Program-made: the position numbers and the translations under genes
The notes under the pieces: model-generated
What the model was told of the DNA's origin: nothing
Databases searched by the model: none
The model's input: the letters and a program-made list of their open reading frames with translations, nothing else
NCBI RefSeq assembly: GCF_901709675.1
Contig: NC_051087.1
Span: forward strand, 6,591,001 to 6,655,000
DNA length: 64,000 bases
Source: Syngnathus acus
Lineage: Eukaryota > Chordata > Actinopteri > Syngnathiformes > Syngnathidae
Direction of reading: 5' to 3'
In this document: positions 1-13,420 of the stretch, piece after piece
How positions within the stretch are numbered: the stretch's first letter is position 1
Layout: every line of letters begins with the position of its first letter

Positions 1-1217
1 CAGAACAGCGGAACGCCAACCATTTAACTGAGGCCGTTAAGTTTGTTTGAAATCTGGCACACGTTTTCTGGAAACATTTGAGATGCCGTGTGAACTCGGC
101 GTACCTCGTTTAACCTTTGACTTTTTGAAACGATTTTTCTCCAAGAAACAGACATTATATCAGGGTGTAACAATAAGAGTTATTGCCTATTGTTTTAACA
201 ATTATCTATTCTCGTATTGTTAATTTTGGCAATATTTTTGCTTGAGAGTTAGGAATGTTAATGTTGGACACAACCAAAAGTATATTGGTAGAATTCCTAC
301 CACTTATGTTCACATTGTCATTTATGGGCAATTCAGAGCATTGTACCCGCCGGAGAAGACCAACATAGGAGAACATGACAACTTCAAAAAGAAAGGCTGT
401 AACCCAAGATTGAAAGCCACATCCCAGCCCAAAATACCATGTGGCAGCAGTGTTAACCACTTTGGTCGCTGTGCTCTAATTGTCTCATTTCAAATGAAAA
501 TATATCACGTACTGTTGCTTGAATGTGTAGCGTTCCATAAAAACAAACACCCCGGTGAAAGAATCGACGCTGACGACAATTGGCACAAGCGTCTGAGGCT
601 AAATGACGACGTTTCAAAGTGACACAGAAAAACACCACCGCAAGGTTTTTTCCCTCAATACAAACACTGTCAACTGAGTTCACAGAGCAACAAAGTGATG
701 TGAAAAAGGAGAGAATGGTGGAGAACAGGTCAACTCTATCTAACCTTGTCATGTGGCATTAGCGTAGCCGTTTCCCCACTGTAGCCTTGTCGCCATCTGC
801 CACAAAAACACAATGAACGCATCTGCTGAGAACGCACGAATCGTTCGACCTTGGGCGTCGCATGTCGAACGTTCGCTTGTCTTTCAGCACTTTCACGGAA
901 AGAAAGTGAAACACACCTTGACAACGACTTCCAGCACACACTCACACACACATACAGTTCTTTTTCCTGGCATCCTAAATTCCTTTGCGTTATTGATGGA
1001 CAACTGATGATGGATATAAGACTGTGGCAATACGTTCTCACGAGAAATGACTAAGAAACTGTACCAGAGGATCTGCGCTATATTGTACTCGTCACTTGAC
1101 ACATTTTCCAGAAACTGGAGTAGACAGGCACACTACAGCTATGAAAGAAAAAAAAAAGAAGTTGTCGAAACATGATGGACATGTAGTATTGAGTAGGAAA
1201 GAGAGTCCTTTTGGAGA

Positions 1218-1247
1218 GAAAATAAATAAATAAATAAATAAATAAAA
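1218..1247. repeat. (AAAT)n microsatellite
   Basis: About seven tandem AAAT units in AT-rich intergenic DNA. Confidence 0.9.
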
Positions 1248-1450
1248 TTATAGTTTGAAATAGTGGTGAGCCAGCAAGGCCTCCTCTGCCTAAGCACTTA
1301 AATTATAATATTTGGTCATTTAAATTGTATGGATTTATTATTCACAAGAATCTATTGCATAAATTTGGATGTTGGATTTTTTTTTCCCCAATCAGATTTC
1401 ACATTCTACGTACTGCAATAGATTATTATGCTTTTCAAAAATATATATAA

Positions 1451-1726
1451 TTTAATTTAAAACCCTGTCATTCAGTAGACGGGGTTCTAATGTAAAACAC
1501 TTGGGAACTGTCAAAGCTCCATCATCATTCGCATTTAATCTCAGAGAAAAATGAGAAAGTGATGAACATGTTCCACGTGACATTTTCGATGTAAAACCCA
1601 GATTCCTTCTTGTAAAATCCAGTGTTCTGAAATTGCTGCAAAAGGAAACTTGACACAGTATTAAAACTTGTCTGTTTTAAAAGCTTCCTGGCCTTCAGCC
1701 AAACCAAACGTTGGTCAGGCCCGCAT
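1451..1726 (+). repeat. Diverged direct repeat, copy 1
   Basis: This ~276 bp block aligns along its whole length, in the same orientation, with 3014-3282. Shared landmarks in order are TTTAATTTAAAACCC at the start, CAAAGCTCCA, a GATGTAAAA block, ACTTGACACA, and TTGGTCAGGCCCGCAT at the end. Identity is about 70% by eye with small indels. No coding frame is maintained between the copies. It may be an ancient transposon family or a locally duplicated noncoding element. Confidence 0.8.
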
Positions 1727-2241
1727 TGTGATCAGTGTTCCGGAGCAAGTCGTGTGAATTTCAGAAAAGAAAAGGAATAATAATAATAATACTAATAATA
1801 ATACTGAAATGAAATCCCCCATAACCGATCAATTCAAATGTGCAATATAGCACTCTTAGTAAGAACATTAAAATCAGCAATACAGTTTCCTAAAAATATC
1901 TTGACTTTTTCAGAGAAACAAAACATCCTGCGTTTCATATATTCAAGACGCTCGAAATAAAGACCCAATAGAAGAACAGTGGAAACAGACGTTCATGCAT
2001 GTGTGTGTGTGTATTGAATCCAGAATGATTATTGATAGTTGGTTGTTTCTAATCTGTTATTTCTCCGATGCCACTTTCCTCTGAAATGTGTGTCCCTCAT
2101 GGCACTTTAGTTACAAAAAGCCATCCTGACAGCGCCCATTCTCCCATAAATCCGGCACTCACGGACACACACGTCCGACTGTGTCATCTGTCAGGGTGCG
2201 TAGAGCTTGCTTCACTGACATCAAGCTGAAAATATTCAACA

Positions 2242-2415
2242 TACCGTAATTTTCGGACTATAAGTCGCACCGGAGTATAAGTCGCACCAGCCATAAAATG
2301 CCCAAAAAAGTGAAAAAAACCCATATATATGTATATAAATCGCTCCTGAGTATAAGTCGCCCCCCCACCCAAACTATGAAAAAAACCCGCGACTTATAGT
2401 CCGAAAATTACGGTA
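2242..2415. mobile_element. Foldback MITE-like DNA transposon with perfect terminal inverted repeats
   Basis: A 174 bp palindrome-ended element. The first 27 bases (starting TACCGTAATTTTCGG) are the exact reverse complement of the last 27. The outermost TA on each side is consistent with a TA target duplication, as in Tc1/mariner/pogo elements. The interior carries further copies of a TATAAGTCGC motif and no open frame, so it is non-autonomous. Confidence 0.85.
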
Positions 2416-3013
2416 CACTCAGCTGGTGGTGTGGTTGCATGCTAAAAGTCTGAATCAGGCTTGTGTGCATGCCCATGTGGGTTGTCGCCCTGTGGGCAAC
2501 TCAGAGGTGCAAAGTGTTGCTTTGCCAAGTGTTAATTGAGTCACAACGATACTGACTTGAGGCCACGACTGCAGAAAGAAATCAAGTGGCCAACGTTCAT
2601 AAACACACATTGGCGGCATTTAAAAGAAGTGTGTCCCCCGTGGAATACATATCTGTGAGTATACTTTGAGTATGTTTTGTTTGTATGTGTTGCTGCACCG
2701 TATGTTGAAGTCGCATTTGTTAGCGGTTTAAAGTATAATTACCGTAAAGTCAATGCTAATTTCCACTAGCCCATAAATGTCATTTCAAATTATAGGTTAG
2801 CGTTTTGGATTTTTTTTACCGCTTTATTGACTTGAAAAATATTAATCTGGCAGTTTTTTAAAATGTTTCACATTTAGAAGTTCCAAGTTAATATAATTTC
2901 CAAACAACATAGGTTGCGTTTTGATTACACAAAAAATACTTCATCTAGACTTTGGTGTCGGTAAAGGTATGCACTTTAAATAGAATTGTTTGATTTATTT
3001 GAATCGAATGAAG

Positions 3014-3282
3014 TTTAATTTAAAACCCTTACCTCATCCAGCAGAACAGGTCCCAATGTCAAATACTTGGCAACATCTCAAAGCTCCACAATGGTTGTCA
3101 TGTCATTTCTGAGAAAGATGAGAAATACATTACACATATTTTTGATGTAAAAGCCAGGTTCCGTGTTATAAACTGAAGCGTTTGAAATTTGCTACAAAAT
3201 GTCACTTGACACATTATTAAACGTTGTCCGCTTAAAAAACTTCCGGGCTTCCAGCCAAGCCAAATGTTGGTCAGGCCCGCAT
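3014..3282 (+). repeat. Diverged direct repeat, copy 2
   Basis: Second copy of the 1451-1726 block, same orientation, offset by about 1.56 kb. Both copies end at the same TTGGTCAGGCCCGCAT string, after which similarity stops abruptly. This gives defined boundaries. Confidence 0.8.
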
Positions 3283-6200
3283 AGCATCTTACGGTTAAAT
3301 TGACACAGACACTCCCGGCCGGTTCTTACCGCTTGTGTCACTGTGAACTCTGCCAATATGGCGTCATACACTACGTTTGACGCAGCCCTTTGTCTGCATG
3401 TGTGTGTGTGTGACAGACCAGACCTGTCATATTATACTCATATTAAACATTATGAGAAAAATCATCCATTTACCACGCCCACTGAACACCATTCACAGCT
3501 CACCCCCCAATTCTTCTCACTGAGTCACACCCTCACATGAAGTGAGGAAGTGTGAGGTGTGGAACATTTTAGGAGAAGTAAACCAGCATACTTATTCTAA
3601 CATAAACTGCGGAACAAATGATGTCCTTGCATGCAAACACACACACCCATGTGATTTTCATTTCAGTTGGAGAGGATCAGATCAAATTCAACTATAACAG
3701 TTTTTAGATTAATCTTGAAATTTCACTCAAAAGCAGAATACCCCTAATTTATTGTGAGTCGTAAATAAACACAGTAAGCCTGTGTGGCTATTTTCATTGT
3801 TTTTCAATTTTGACAAAATTGTTGAAGTGCGACGATTAATCGACAAGTCGTAGACCAAATCAATTGATCTTGTTTAAATCAATGATTCATTGATTATGAA
3901 TTCACCTTCTCAATGTTAGCGGGTTTCTGCAGTGGAACGATTGTGAGGAATCAAAACATTTGAGTGGTCAGGAATTTAAATAACGTTCAAAATACATTTC
4001 CTTAATATCGGTAAGATTGCTTCAAAACCGGCACAAAGTCAAACATTTCACTTAAATTTTGGCCAAGCTTTGAATCATTTGGGGCTTCGCTGTATGTCTG
4101 CATGATGACTTCTTTTCCATAATAGATGCCAAACATTACATACAGTATATCATCAACATCTAAAGATTATAGGATGTCAACGAGGACTACATCTTAGGGG
4201 CATGGCAGCCTTCTCATGGGTTAAGTATTTTTGATGAATCAAATCATCAAGCATGCGACACGACCAAAAAAAGGAATCGTGGCAATTTGGAGCTTCCGCA
4301 AGAACAATATTGATGGATCCTGAAATACCGAAATGAATCACAAGTGTCTCTTGATGAAATTTGGGAGTTTGGCTGTCCTGATGACTCACTCACGCAGCAG
4401 TTTTGGGCCAATAATTTGCCTCACATCAATGAGTCTGAAAACCAAGAAAAGGGGTAATTTTGATAATTACACCCAGCCTTGTTTTGAATATACAAATCCA
4501 AACTTTCGCTTGGCGAGGACGCGCGATCAGAATACTTGGGTGATGGCTCACAGGATTTCCCCTATTTGGGAGGGTGTTTGTATGAGTGTGTGAGGTTATA
4601 ACCTTCTCCACACTTAATTTCACATGGAATCGTGCCGCTCCGGGGCTGACTCGACTGACACACGTGCAGCGCGCCAGCCAGCCGCCTGCTTCACCACCCA
4701 AAACGTCTCTCGGGTGCGTGCCTTTGATCAGGGTGACATTTTAAAAAGGGAAGGGGTGTGGAAGGCTGGAGACAGAGGGCTTGCGGTGGCATGGTGACTG
4801 CTGGTTTTATTTGCTTTGATGCTGATTCCCACTGATTGAATAACCCTGATTTTATTCGGCTGAGCATGTGTCTGGTGCGAGTACTGTACGTACGCACCAG
4901 TGGAGGTAGTGTCGATACTTTAGAACTGCACTCAAGAAGAATCTTCAGTTATTTGCACTTTACTTGGGTATTTAGTAGTCTTTCTACATTTGGAAAAAGT
5001 TAATTTTACACCTTACTATTTCTTGACAAGTTAATTCCTTTATGTCAACCTGCACAGATTGATTAATTGAGATCTCAGGGAATAATGAAAAAGTGGGGAA
5101 TAAAAAACACCCAGATGGCAGCGACATGGAGAAACGTGAATCAAGGGGTAGTAACAACACAACAGATTCTAAGAAGCAAGATATTTCCTATTTATGGGTT
5201 TATGTAAGAGAGTTGTATGTATGAATGTCATGAATTGTATATGTGGAGTGTGGCAAATTCGTTGAGTCTTGTGCCAGTCTTAAAGGAATCAGATTTTTCT
5301 GTTTAAACATTCTCTGCTTAATCTGTATTTAAAAAACAAATGCACACACAATGGAAAATTGAACATTTTCAGTTATTTACCAATTTACATTAAAACATTT
5401 CCTTTAGTTTTTTACTTTTGTACTTAAATATATTTCAGAATACCCGATTGTCTGGCAACTAATTCATAGTCGTGTGCACTTTTGCCACGTCTGGTATGCA
5501 CTCATACCAGCACACTTTCTCTAATTTGCCGAGCAACAGCGCAAGAAAAAAATAGTAAATATTATAGCGTGGATAATTGCTGTTTTGCTCAGAAACCTGC
5601 CTAGCAACGGACTAGCCATAAAAATATGCGCTGTGAAAAAGACATGATTTCATGTGTGAAGTTTTCGAGTGAATCATATGCACTGTGTTTGTGTGTGAAG
5701 GGTGGGGTGGGCATTGATTGGCTTGATGCTTCAGTTCCCCAACTCTGAACAAGAACAGAAATGGAATAGCAATAGAAAATGGATGAATGGAGACGCACAA
5801 AAAGTCTAATGACTAGAGCAATTTTTCATTTTCAATATGCATCTTCTGCATTAACAGAGTCCATATTGACACTGTTATTCCTGTGCACTTGGATGGCTCG
5901 TGCGTGTGTGTATTGGCAAGACAGCTGCTTCTATTATCTGTTATATGATGCTTTCCTCTGAAAATCATTCCACCACAGGAAATGTTCATTAAAAGTGTGA
6001 GTCTGACTATTTATTTACGGCACCTACAGAAAATTAAATGGAAATGCCAGCATTGAAATCTGAAATTAAAGCGGTCGAAGCAAAAAGATGCGGGCTTGTT
6101 AAAGAGTAATTATTGTGACCAGCCAAAACCGCAAATTGTTTTTTCTATATAATTTATCCAGAAACAATTGTTGAAATAACGTGACCAGGGGTAATAGATA

Positions 6201-9200
6201 ACAAAAAGTTGTCTGCCGGCTATTACAAAATGATTTATTGGAGCTCAGGATGGAGTGGCACATTTGTCAGCCAGCGTGTTAAGTGTCACACGGGCATGAC
6301 ACGTGTGTGACAGCTCCCAGCAAAAAAAAAAACACCACAGTTGGACTTGAAGGCTGATAACTAGTGACAAGGAGGCAAGAGGACGGAGGAAGGAAGTGAA
6401 AGAACACTTGTAGATTGTTGCTGAAGGCTACATACACATCATGACTGCAATAAGGTGCTCGGAGCAAGAGTTTCTGATTTGACAGCATAGAAATACACAG
6501 GAAAGCTCTGAATGCGTACTCCTGCAACTTAATTCCACTATTTATATTTATGATACAGTGATCATTTAGAACACACTTTAAGAATAACACTGTCACTGTA
6601 TTAGTCCACTAACATTGACATTGCAATTGCAAGAAGAATTGATGATCAAAGACTTTAGAATTAAGTATTTTATTTATCCTGCAATCGTGAAATTAAAGAG
6701 AAAACTGGCCTAATTGATTTAAGTAGCGTTGAGGTTTTTTTTTTTGTGTTTATTGTTGCTTAGCGAGCTAGTTCTCCGGTGGGTAGCTCTAATGCAGTTA
6801 AGATACCTTTAATGTCAAATAGCTTGGTTCAGTCCATTAGCTTGCTCAACACTGCTGAATCAGCAGTGATGAGCAAGTAGTGCTGATAGTGTTGTAGTTC
6901 ACTCTCCAGACTTCCGTGCAAGCAGCATGTGTTCCGTTCTCACTTCAGTGACAGCACTAAATTTTCTGCAATACAAATTTCTTTCATTTTTGTGCGTACG
7001 AGAACCTGTGAGCCCCTTGCCCCCCCTCCACTTGTCTTCATTTGTTTATACCAAAACTCCTTAGTTTCTTGCAGTTCCTGGCGCACACAATAAAACACAT
7101 CTATGCTTTTACCATCCTTATAAAGAGGTTGTGTTCACATACAGCCAAAGCCAAGAGGACAACTAGAGGAAAGGTTATGATGCAGGATGGCCCCATTGCT
7201 CATGTTTATAGCTGTCAGTTAGCCGAGCTGTGCGTCAGCCTTTTGTTTAATAAGCAACACGGCCTTTCTGTACATAAATTGATTCACCTTCATGAAGTCT
7301 ACTGCCATACAGAGGTCACATGATTACTTTGTCTTACTTCTGATTTTGCAAACGCTGTAGCCTGTAAACAGGATTTTATATTAGTATACCACAACCTCAT
7401 AAACATTAATTGAAGATTTTAAATTGCCAATTGGTGTGAATGCGTCTCTATGTTTCCAATCAAATTCCCAGTCTAGACCTGTTGCTAAGCTACTTTGTAA
7501 ATAAGATAACAGAATTTCGCTACTCCAGCAAACATATGACATTTTATTTCTTAATGTGAAAATAATGAACGTGGTTTTGAATGGCAAAGCTCTCTATTCA
7601 ACCACTTGTCCCTTGATATCACTCCATCTTCCCGTCACCATGTCTACTTGGTCCTGATCCATTTTTTTCTTCCTGTGGTTGTTTGGTAATGTTAATCATG
7701 AGGGTGGACCCGCTGGGCCCCCAGAATGAACACATGCACATGTATTCACACCTCCAGCCTATTTAAAGAGATCTAAAACTGTTCTTCAATTTCATTGCAT
7801 TTTTGCCAGTTCAGCAGCTGTGGTTATATCATGGCCAATACAGACAGAAAAAGAAAACCAATCAAATGACCTTTAGAAAACCAACGTCTTCATCCCTCAA
7901 ACTCCGCAAGTCATCAGACAATCGGAAACCTGTTGTTCTTTAAGATCTAACATCCAATTTCCACTCCACTTTCTTTTTCTTGGCCCAACCTCAAATTTAA
8001 ATGCTTTTTGTTCATTAAAGTTGTAGGAACTCATTTCCTGTAGAGATAGTGACGAAAGGATTTGTCATCTATGTATATTTATTTAAGTAACATAACGGAG
8101 TGTATTTTACAATTCTGGTTTCGAATGACATGTTATTTTGGACCACTTAACCACATCATTGAGGATAGCCTGCATGTGCATGTAATGCTCACATGGCACG
8201 TGCCTGTCAGGATATGTTGTCTCAATTGTGTGTGTGTGTGTGTGTCTGATTGCTTTTGGTAGCATTATTAACCTCAGCGGCCAGGAGCAGTAAATGAAAT
8301 GTCAAACATCATATCAGTTAGAGGGCAGACACGCCCGTACACACAAGGAAATGACAATACCACCCTGGTGTCCATTTTGGAAGATTGGTATGTAAATGAA
8401 GGTAAATGAATCCTGACCTCAACATGTTGCTATAGAGCAAGCTGTCAATCAGCGGCTTCATCACTCATCATTTTGTGTTGTCACTCATTTGCCGCTACAA
8501 TATTTTCTCCGATGTTTGGCATTGTTGATGTAAGTTAAGCTGCACATCCTATTGGGAGTTGTGTCTAATGTTTTGGTTGCTTATTCTTTAGCTTTAAGTA
8601 AGCAGCAGCCACTTCCGCGTTAGCATGAAGACATTGTATAGTTTTTTTTTTTTTGATAGTTCTGTGGTTTTTCAATTTTGAGATTTCAAAATATACAGAA
8701 ATAAAACAAATGCATATATTGCATACAATATAGTATATAACATACAGTAAAAACAATATATGTAAAAAACAATATTTAAAAAAATATATTTGTAAAACAC
8801 TAAAAAACTAAGCATTATGAAATGATATCATTTTGACGTAGCACTTGTAATGTTTTGGGACAAAAAGGTACTCAATGGAAATCAGATCAGTGAAGCAGTA
8901 CGTGTCACATTATTCAAGCCCCGAAGCTGTCCCCTACATCCAGGAGCTCAAAGATACTTTTGGTGAACCGAAGGCCGGGAATAAGGCCATGGAGAGCATG
9001 AAATAAGCTTTTATTGTAATCATGGCCTCCGGGCTTTTGTGGTAGCCGCTGCAGAAAATCCCCACCCTACATCCTGTGCGGTACCACATAGCCACTGAAG
9101 GCTTCACACAAGTTCCTTTGAGGGTCAGGTAGCAGCACAAAATGATGTGTAACAATGACGTGGCGCCTCATTTATATCCCTGAGTTTGCAATAAGTCTTA

Positions 9201-10733
9201 GGGTATATAACAGTGACCTAGTAAAAAAATGTTACCGTTCTTGCATTTCACATACAGATGACAACATTGTTGAAACGAACGCAAGGACCAACAAAATACA
9301 AGGCTGTAATTTGCACGACAAGGCCAGTAGTTGGTGATGTCACTTTGCTGAGAAACATGAATTGGAATTGCTTCAAAAGGTTATGCAACAAATATTAAGT
9401 TAAGGGTGCCATTAGTTTTGTCCAGGCATGTGTCACGAGGTTTCTTTTGTTGTTGTTGTTTTAATAATTTGGTTAAACTACAATTTAGGTTCATTTAATT
9501 GGTAAATTGTCATTATTTTTTCAATGTTAGTACTATTCCGATTGTTTTTTTGTCTTTCATTATATATTTTATCCTTTCAAGAGTACCAACATATCCACGT
9601 GTGTATGCAAGTCTGATTCATTCCATTAATATTTTTGCTGAAAATAAAAGGAACTAATAAACTACTTATAACTAACTAATCAAATTGGACATCTGATTAT
9701 TTGAAAAACTAATGTCATTATGCTGATAATGCAAAATTGATACATGATGCATTATAACTTTTTAGTGATGCTTTTTTTCCCCTCCATGTCTCATGTGACA
9801 GTAACTAATCAGAAATAAATTTCTGTATTAAAACCAGACAGCAGTTCTGTTGTAAATAATTTTGTTCTCTTCCTTCTTCACTTATGTGCCACCCGAACAC
9901 AACCGAGCCTGAGAATGGTCACCAATGAAGGCCTGCTGAACAGTTCGATGATACTATCATATTTCCGGGCATTTTACAATAGAAACGCTGAAAAATGCAC
10001 GCTAACTAATCCAATGTATACCAGTGGAAATGAGGCTTTCAAACAAGCTGTAAACAAAAAGCGCGGGCAGGTCTCACATCACAAAATTTGTGGCACGTGT
10101 TTATGCAAGGCTTCAAAATTTCAAAACTACACATTGCCTGTGTATGCATGTGTAGCGGATGCGTGTATGAATATGTATATGCGTGACCTGTGTTTGATCC
10201 ACCATTTGTGGATGTGAAATCAGATTAAACGGGAGGAACAGTGTACTCTGCTACGCTCGCTCTACTCTGTGGTATGTGAGAACGAATTTGTGTGTGTGTG
10301 TGCTGGGGTGGGGGCTAAAATTGCAGTCTTTGCCTCTCAGCTATTTAACTTGGGGGGCATCGATGCACAGGTCTCGCTCGGTATGTATATATAATGCGTC
10401 TAAAAAAGTTAGAGCCCACCTGCTGATGGTTGTGATAAGAAACAAATAGCACTCAGTCTCCTGTTACCTTCATAACATCTACGCCAGATAGAAAATGACT
10501 AAAACATGAAGTCCATGTTTCTATCATGTTGTTGGAGGACTTATGGGTTTTTACATTATACATAAGGAATCTGCTTAAAAGAAAATGTTAAATTCGTGTG
10601 CAACAGCCGGATTTTTATAGCGGCTTGAGATAAGACAATGCTAAACGCAAAGGTAACATTCTCAAAGTGTTGAAAGTTTGCATATTTATATTCCCACTTC
10701 TCCACAAAGGAAGAGCTCTCTACTCCAAGATCC

Positions 10734-10755
10734 TTTTTTTTTTTTTTTTTTTTTT
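10734..10755. repeat. Poly(T) tract
   Basis: Uninterrupted T run of about 22 bases in intergenic DNA. It could be the A-tail of a minus-strand retroposed copy, but I do not recognise an attached element. Confidence 0.8.
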
Positions 10756-13280
10756 AAATTGCATGCAGATTTGAGGCAGGACTTTGCTGCCTAATTAAAT
10801 GGAAAAACATGTTCTCGTCTTCATGGTTTTGATCAAGCGTTACAAATCGGAAACACAACCTAAAAGCTGGACAGAAATGACAAACATGAACAGTGATCTG
10901 AGATTATCAAATTGTATGCAGACCAACATAAGGTTGTGGATGGGAACTAGGTCTTCAAAATCCAGCAAGCAAAACATTGTGGAAGAGGCCATTTGCATAA
11001 AAAGACAGGTTGTTGGTCAAGTTACATTATTTTTTGGCATCTATCATGAGTTAACGGTTTAGTATACAGCATTATCAAGGCATTCATTCATAAAAAATTT
11101 CAAAACCAATATCTAGCTTTAAAAAGGGAAATGCTAATGTAGAGGATTCTGGGTCATTATTAATGAAGGTTATAAGGTTTTATTTTTTTGGACAGAAAAC
11201 TAGTTAAGCTTGAATCAACAGCACCTCTACTGGTTGCAGACAAGTAGTGCACTCCAATTTTTAACAATTAATTCTTCAATTCCATCTGTCTTTGGTTACT
11301 ATGCCAATGACAAATTGACGAGTCTCCCAATTAAATATCAAATGTTGCTTTAACACACAACTCATTCACACAGTGAAATTGAGACAATCTGCGTAACTTT
11401 TTGGAAAGCAAATCCATCTTGCGGAAACAATCAGCATAACCTTTGCACCCGCATTGACCTTTGTGCATGTGTCACCCAACTCTCAGCCGTCCCACACCAG
11501 GTGACCATGTGTTAAAGCTTCAACAGGACACGTCCATCAGCAGTAAGGAAATTACCACTTGGAGAATGAGAGGAATCAGTGTTCTCCGAACAACGGGGCA
11601 AAAGAGAGGGCAAGGCGGATGGATGGACAAAGATACAAGCTGACCTCTATCATTTCCACCGTATGACTTTTCTTATTTCCACTTGTTGAAATTGTTTCTC
11701 TAGCCAGCCGCAATAGTGACATTTGGAAAACCTTTCCCAGACATCACGTGTGTTTTTCAGGATAACATTACAGGAAATTTCCCCTTCGTTCCTCACAAAG
11801 ACAGTGAGGTTATGACACATACGAAACAAGTGCCAGTACAATACAGAAAAGTGAACACACCCCTTCGCTTGCTGTACACAAACAAAGACTGTCATGGCGC
11901 CAAAGAAAATGAGATGTACTGGCCTAACCTAAAGACTGGTGAGCATCACCAATCCATGCAGATATGTCAATCACTGCTTTTGAAAACAGAGATTCAATCT
12001 GACACTGTCCAGCTCTGGAGACTCATGAACAACTTGACATGCCAAGTGGCACATTTTTTTTGCACACTGGGCCTTTTTTTGGGAGCATATATCCGGAGAG
12101 TTCGTCATAGATAAACCACCATATCCAAAGTGGTTCTAAATGATGTTGCCAGTGCAAACAGACATGGTGGGTGCATTTCTCCAGAGGGTGTCTAACGAGG
12201 CACAAAAACCAACCACACGCCGATTTCCTGTCTACTGGGATGCTTTCAAACTGTTTCTGGAACTGTCTGAATTGAAGGAAGGATCAGCGTATTCTCAGTG
12301 CCACCTCTTTCCCATAAATCTGTGGGGCAGCTCTCTGAGCAACTGCAAAACATAAACAACTACGGTAGGAAGGGGAAAAAAAAAAGAATTACATGAATAC
12401 TGTAATTACATATGTTTTTCGGAAAGGGTGGTGCTGTTTTACACATTTGATATAAATCAGATGAAGAAATACAATGGAACCTTAAAGGTCACATGCAGTC
12501 CATTGTGTCAAACTACTAATTTGTTCAGATTTCAAAACAATTTGTCTCTTGGAATTATACAACATCGAGAGTGTCCATTTAAACTGCTTTATTAAATTTA
12601 CAGGAAATGTTTTATGGCACATTTAATATCCATACAAGCGGAAAACTAAGTTCAAAACAATGACGTGATTTTGCAAGTAAAGTTAGAACAGAACGCAAGA
12701 AGCGATGTGAGATGAGCTTCAGAGCAAATTTTGTTTGACTAAAAACGATGGCAGATTAGCGCATTTATTCGCTAGCATGACGTACAACTTGAAAGCATGG
12801 CTGGTCTCTCTGTGTGTGTTTGTGGTTGGTGTTTCATATCAAGTGTCGGTACTTTTTATTAAATTGGGTTCATATAAAGTTACTGGCTTCCCTACATTGG
12901 CTGAGTGAGGTAACAAAGTGGGACCTCTGTATGTTATGGTTACGCGATTAACGGCAAACTGTAAATGTTAGCATGTTATGACTACAGCTTTCCCTTCGTT
13001 GAATGATGTTGACAAACAGCCCATGTTTTCATTTCCAGATGTTCTTTAGGTTTCTTGTTGTTTCACAGACTGGGTGTTTCCCCACAGCTGTTGTAGATAA
13101 CGTAATACGTCAGCCGAGTTGTCCGACAAAGTGGGTTGACTCATTGGGCTCTATATCCGTGGACAGCGCTCATGAGCTTAGGCGTTAAAACGAGCGCATC
13201 TTGATTTTTGTGCCAGTGCCAACTTTACTTCATCCGCAAGAGGAAGTCTTCTTGCACTTAGCTTAGCACGAATCGAGTTC

Positions 13281-13420
13281 GCGTGCCTCTCCTGTGTTGA
13301 CTTTAAAGCGAAGAGCCACTTCCATTGGGTGAGAGGCAAGCGGTGTTCACGCCCACAACGGCGCAGGCGCCAATGTCTAACTACTCTCGTATATGAAAAT
13401 ACCAACATCAGAAAAAATAA
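13281..13420 (-). repeat. Dispersed repeat, copy 1 (shared with 49.8 kb)
   Basis: Read on the minus strand this block matches 49808-49953. Shared strings include CCGTTGTGGGCGTG, CCCA(G)CCAATGG, CTTTAAAGTCA and CAGGAGAGGC/TAGGAGAAGC. It coincides with a 111-codon open frame on the minus strand (13178-13513) that is not likely to be a gene. Family unknown; an interspersed teleost retroelement is the simplest reading. Confidence 0.65.

Noticed and set aside
2242-2415. Palindrome considered as a structured RNA or terminator
   Set aside because: Perfect ends with flanking TA and internal repeated words are better explained by a transposon.
8934-9155. Possible coding relic on either strand near 9.0 kb
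   Set aside because: Peptides were suggestive of nothing specific and stops interrupt each frame.
11716-12114. 132-codon plus-strand open frame
   Set aside because: No recognisable family, no signal or repeat pattern, no splice or promoter context.
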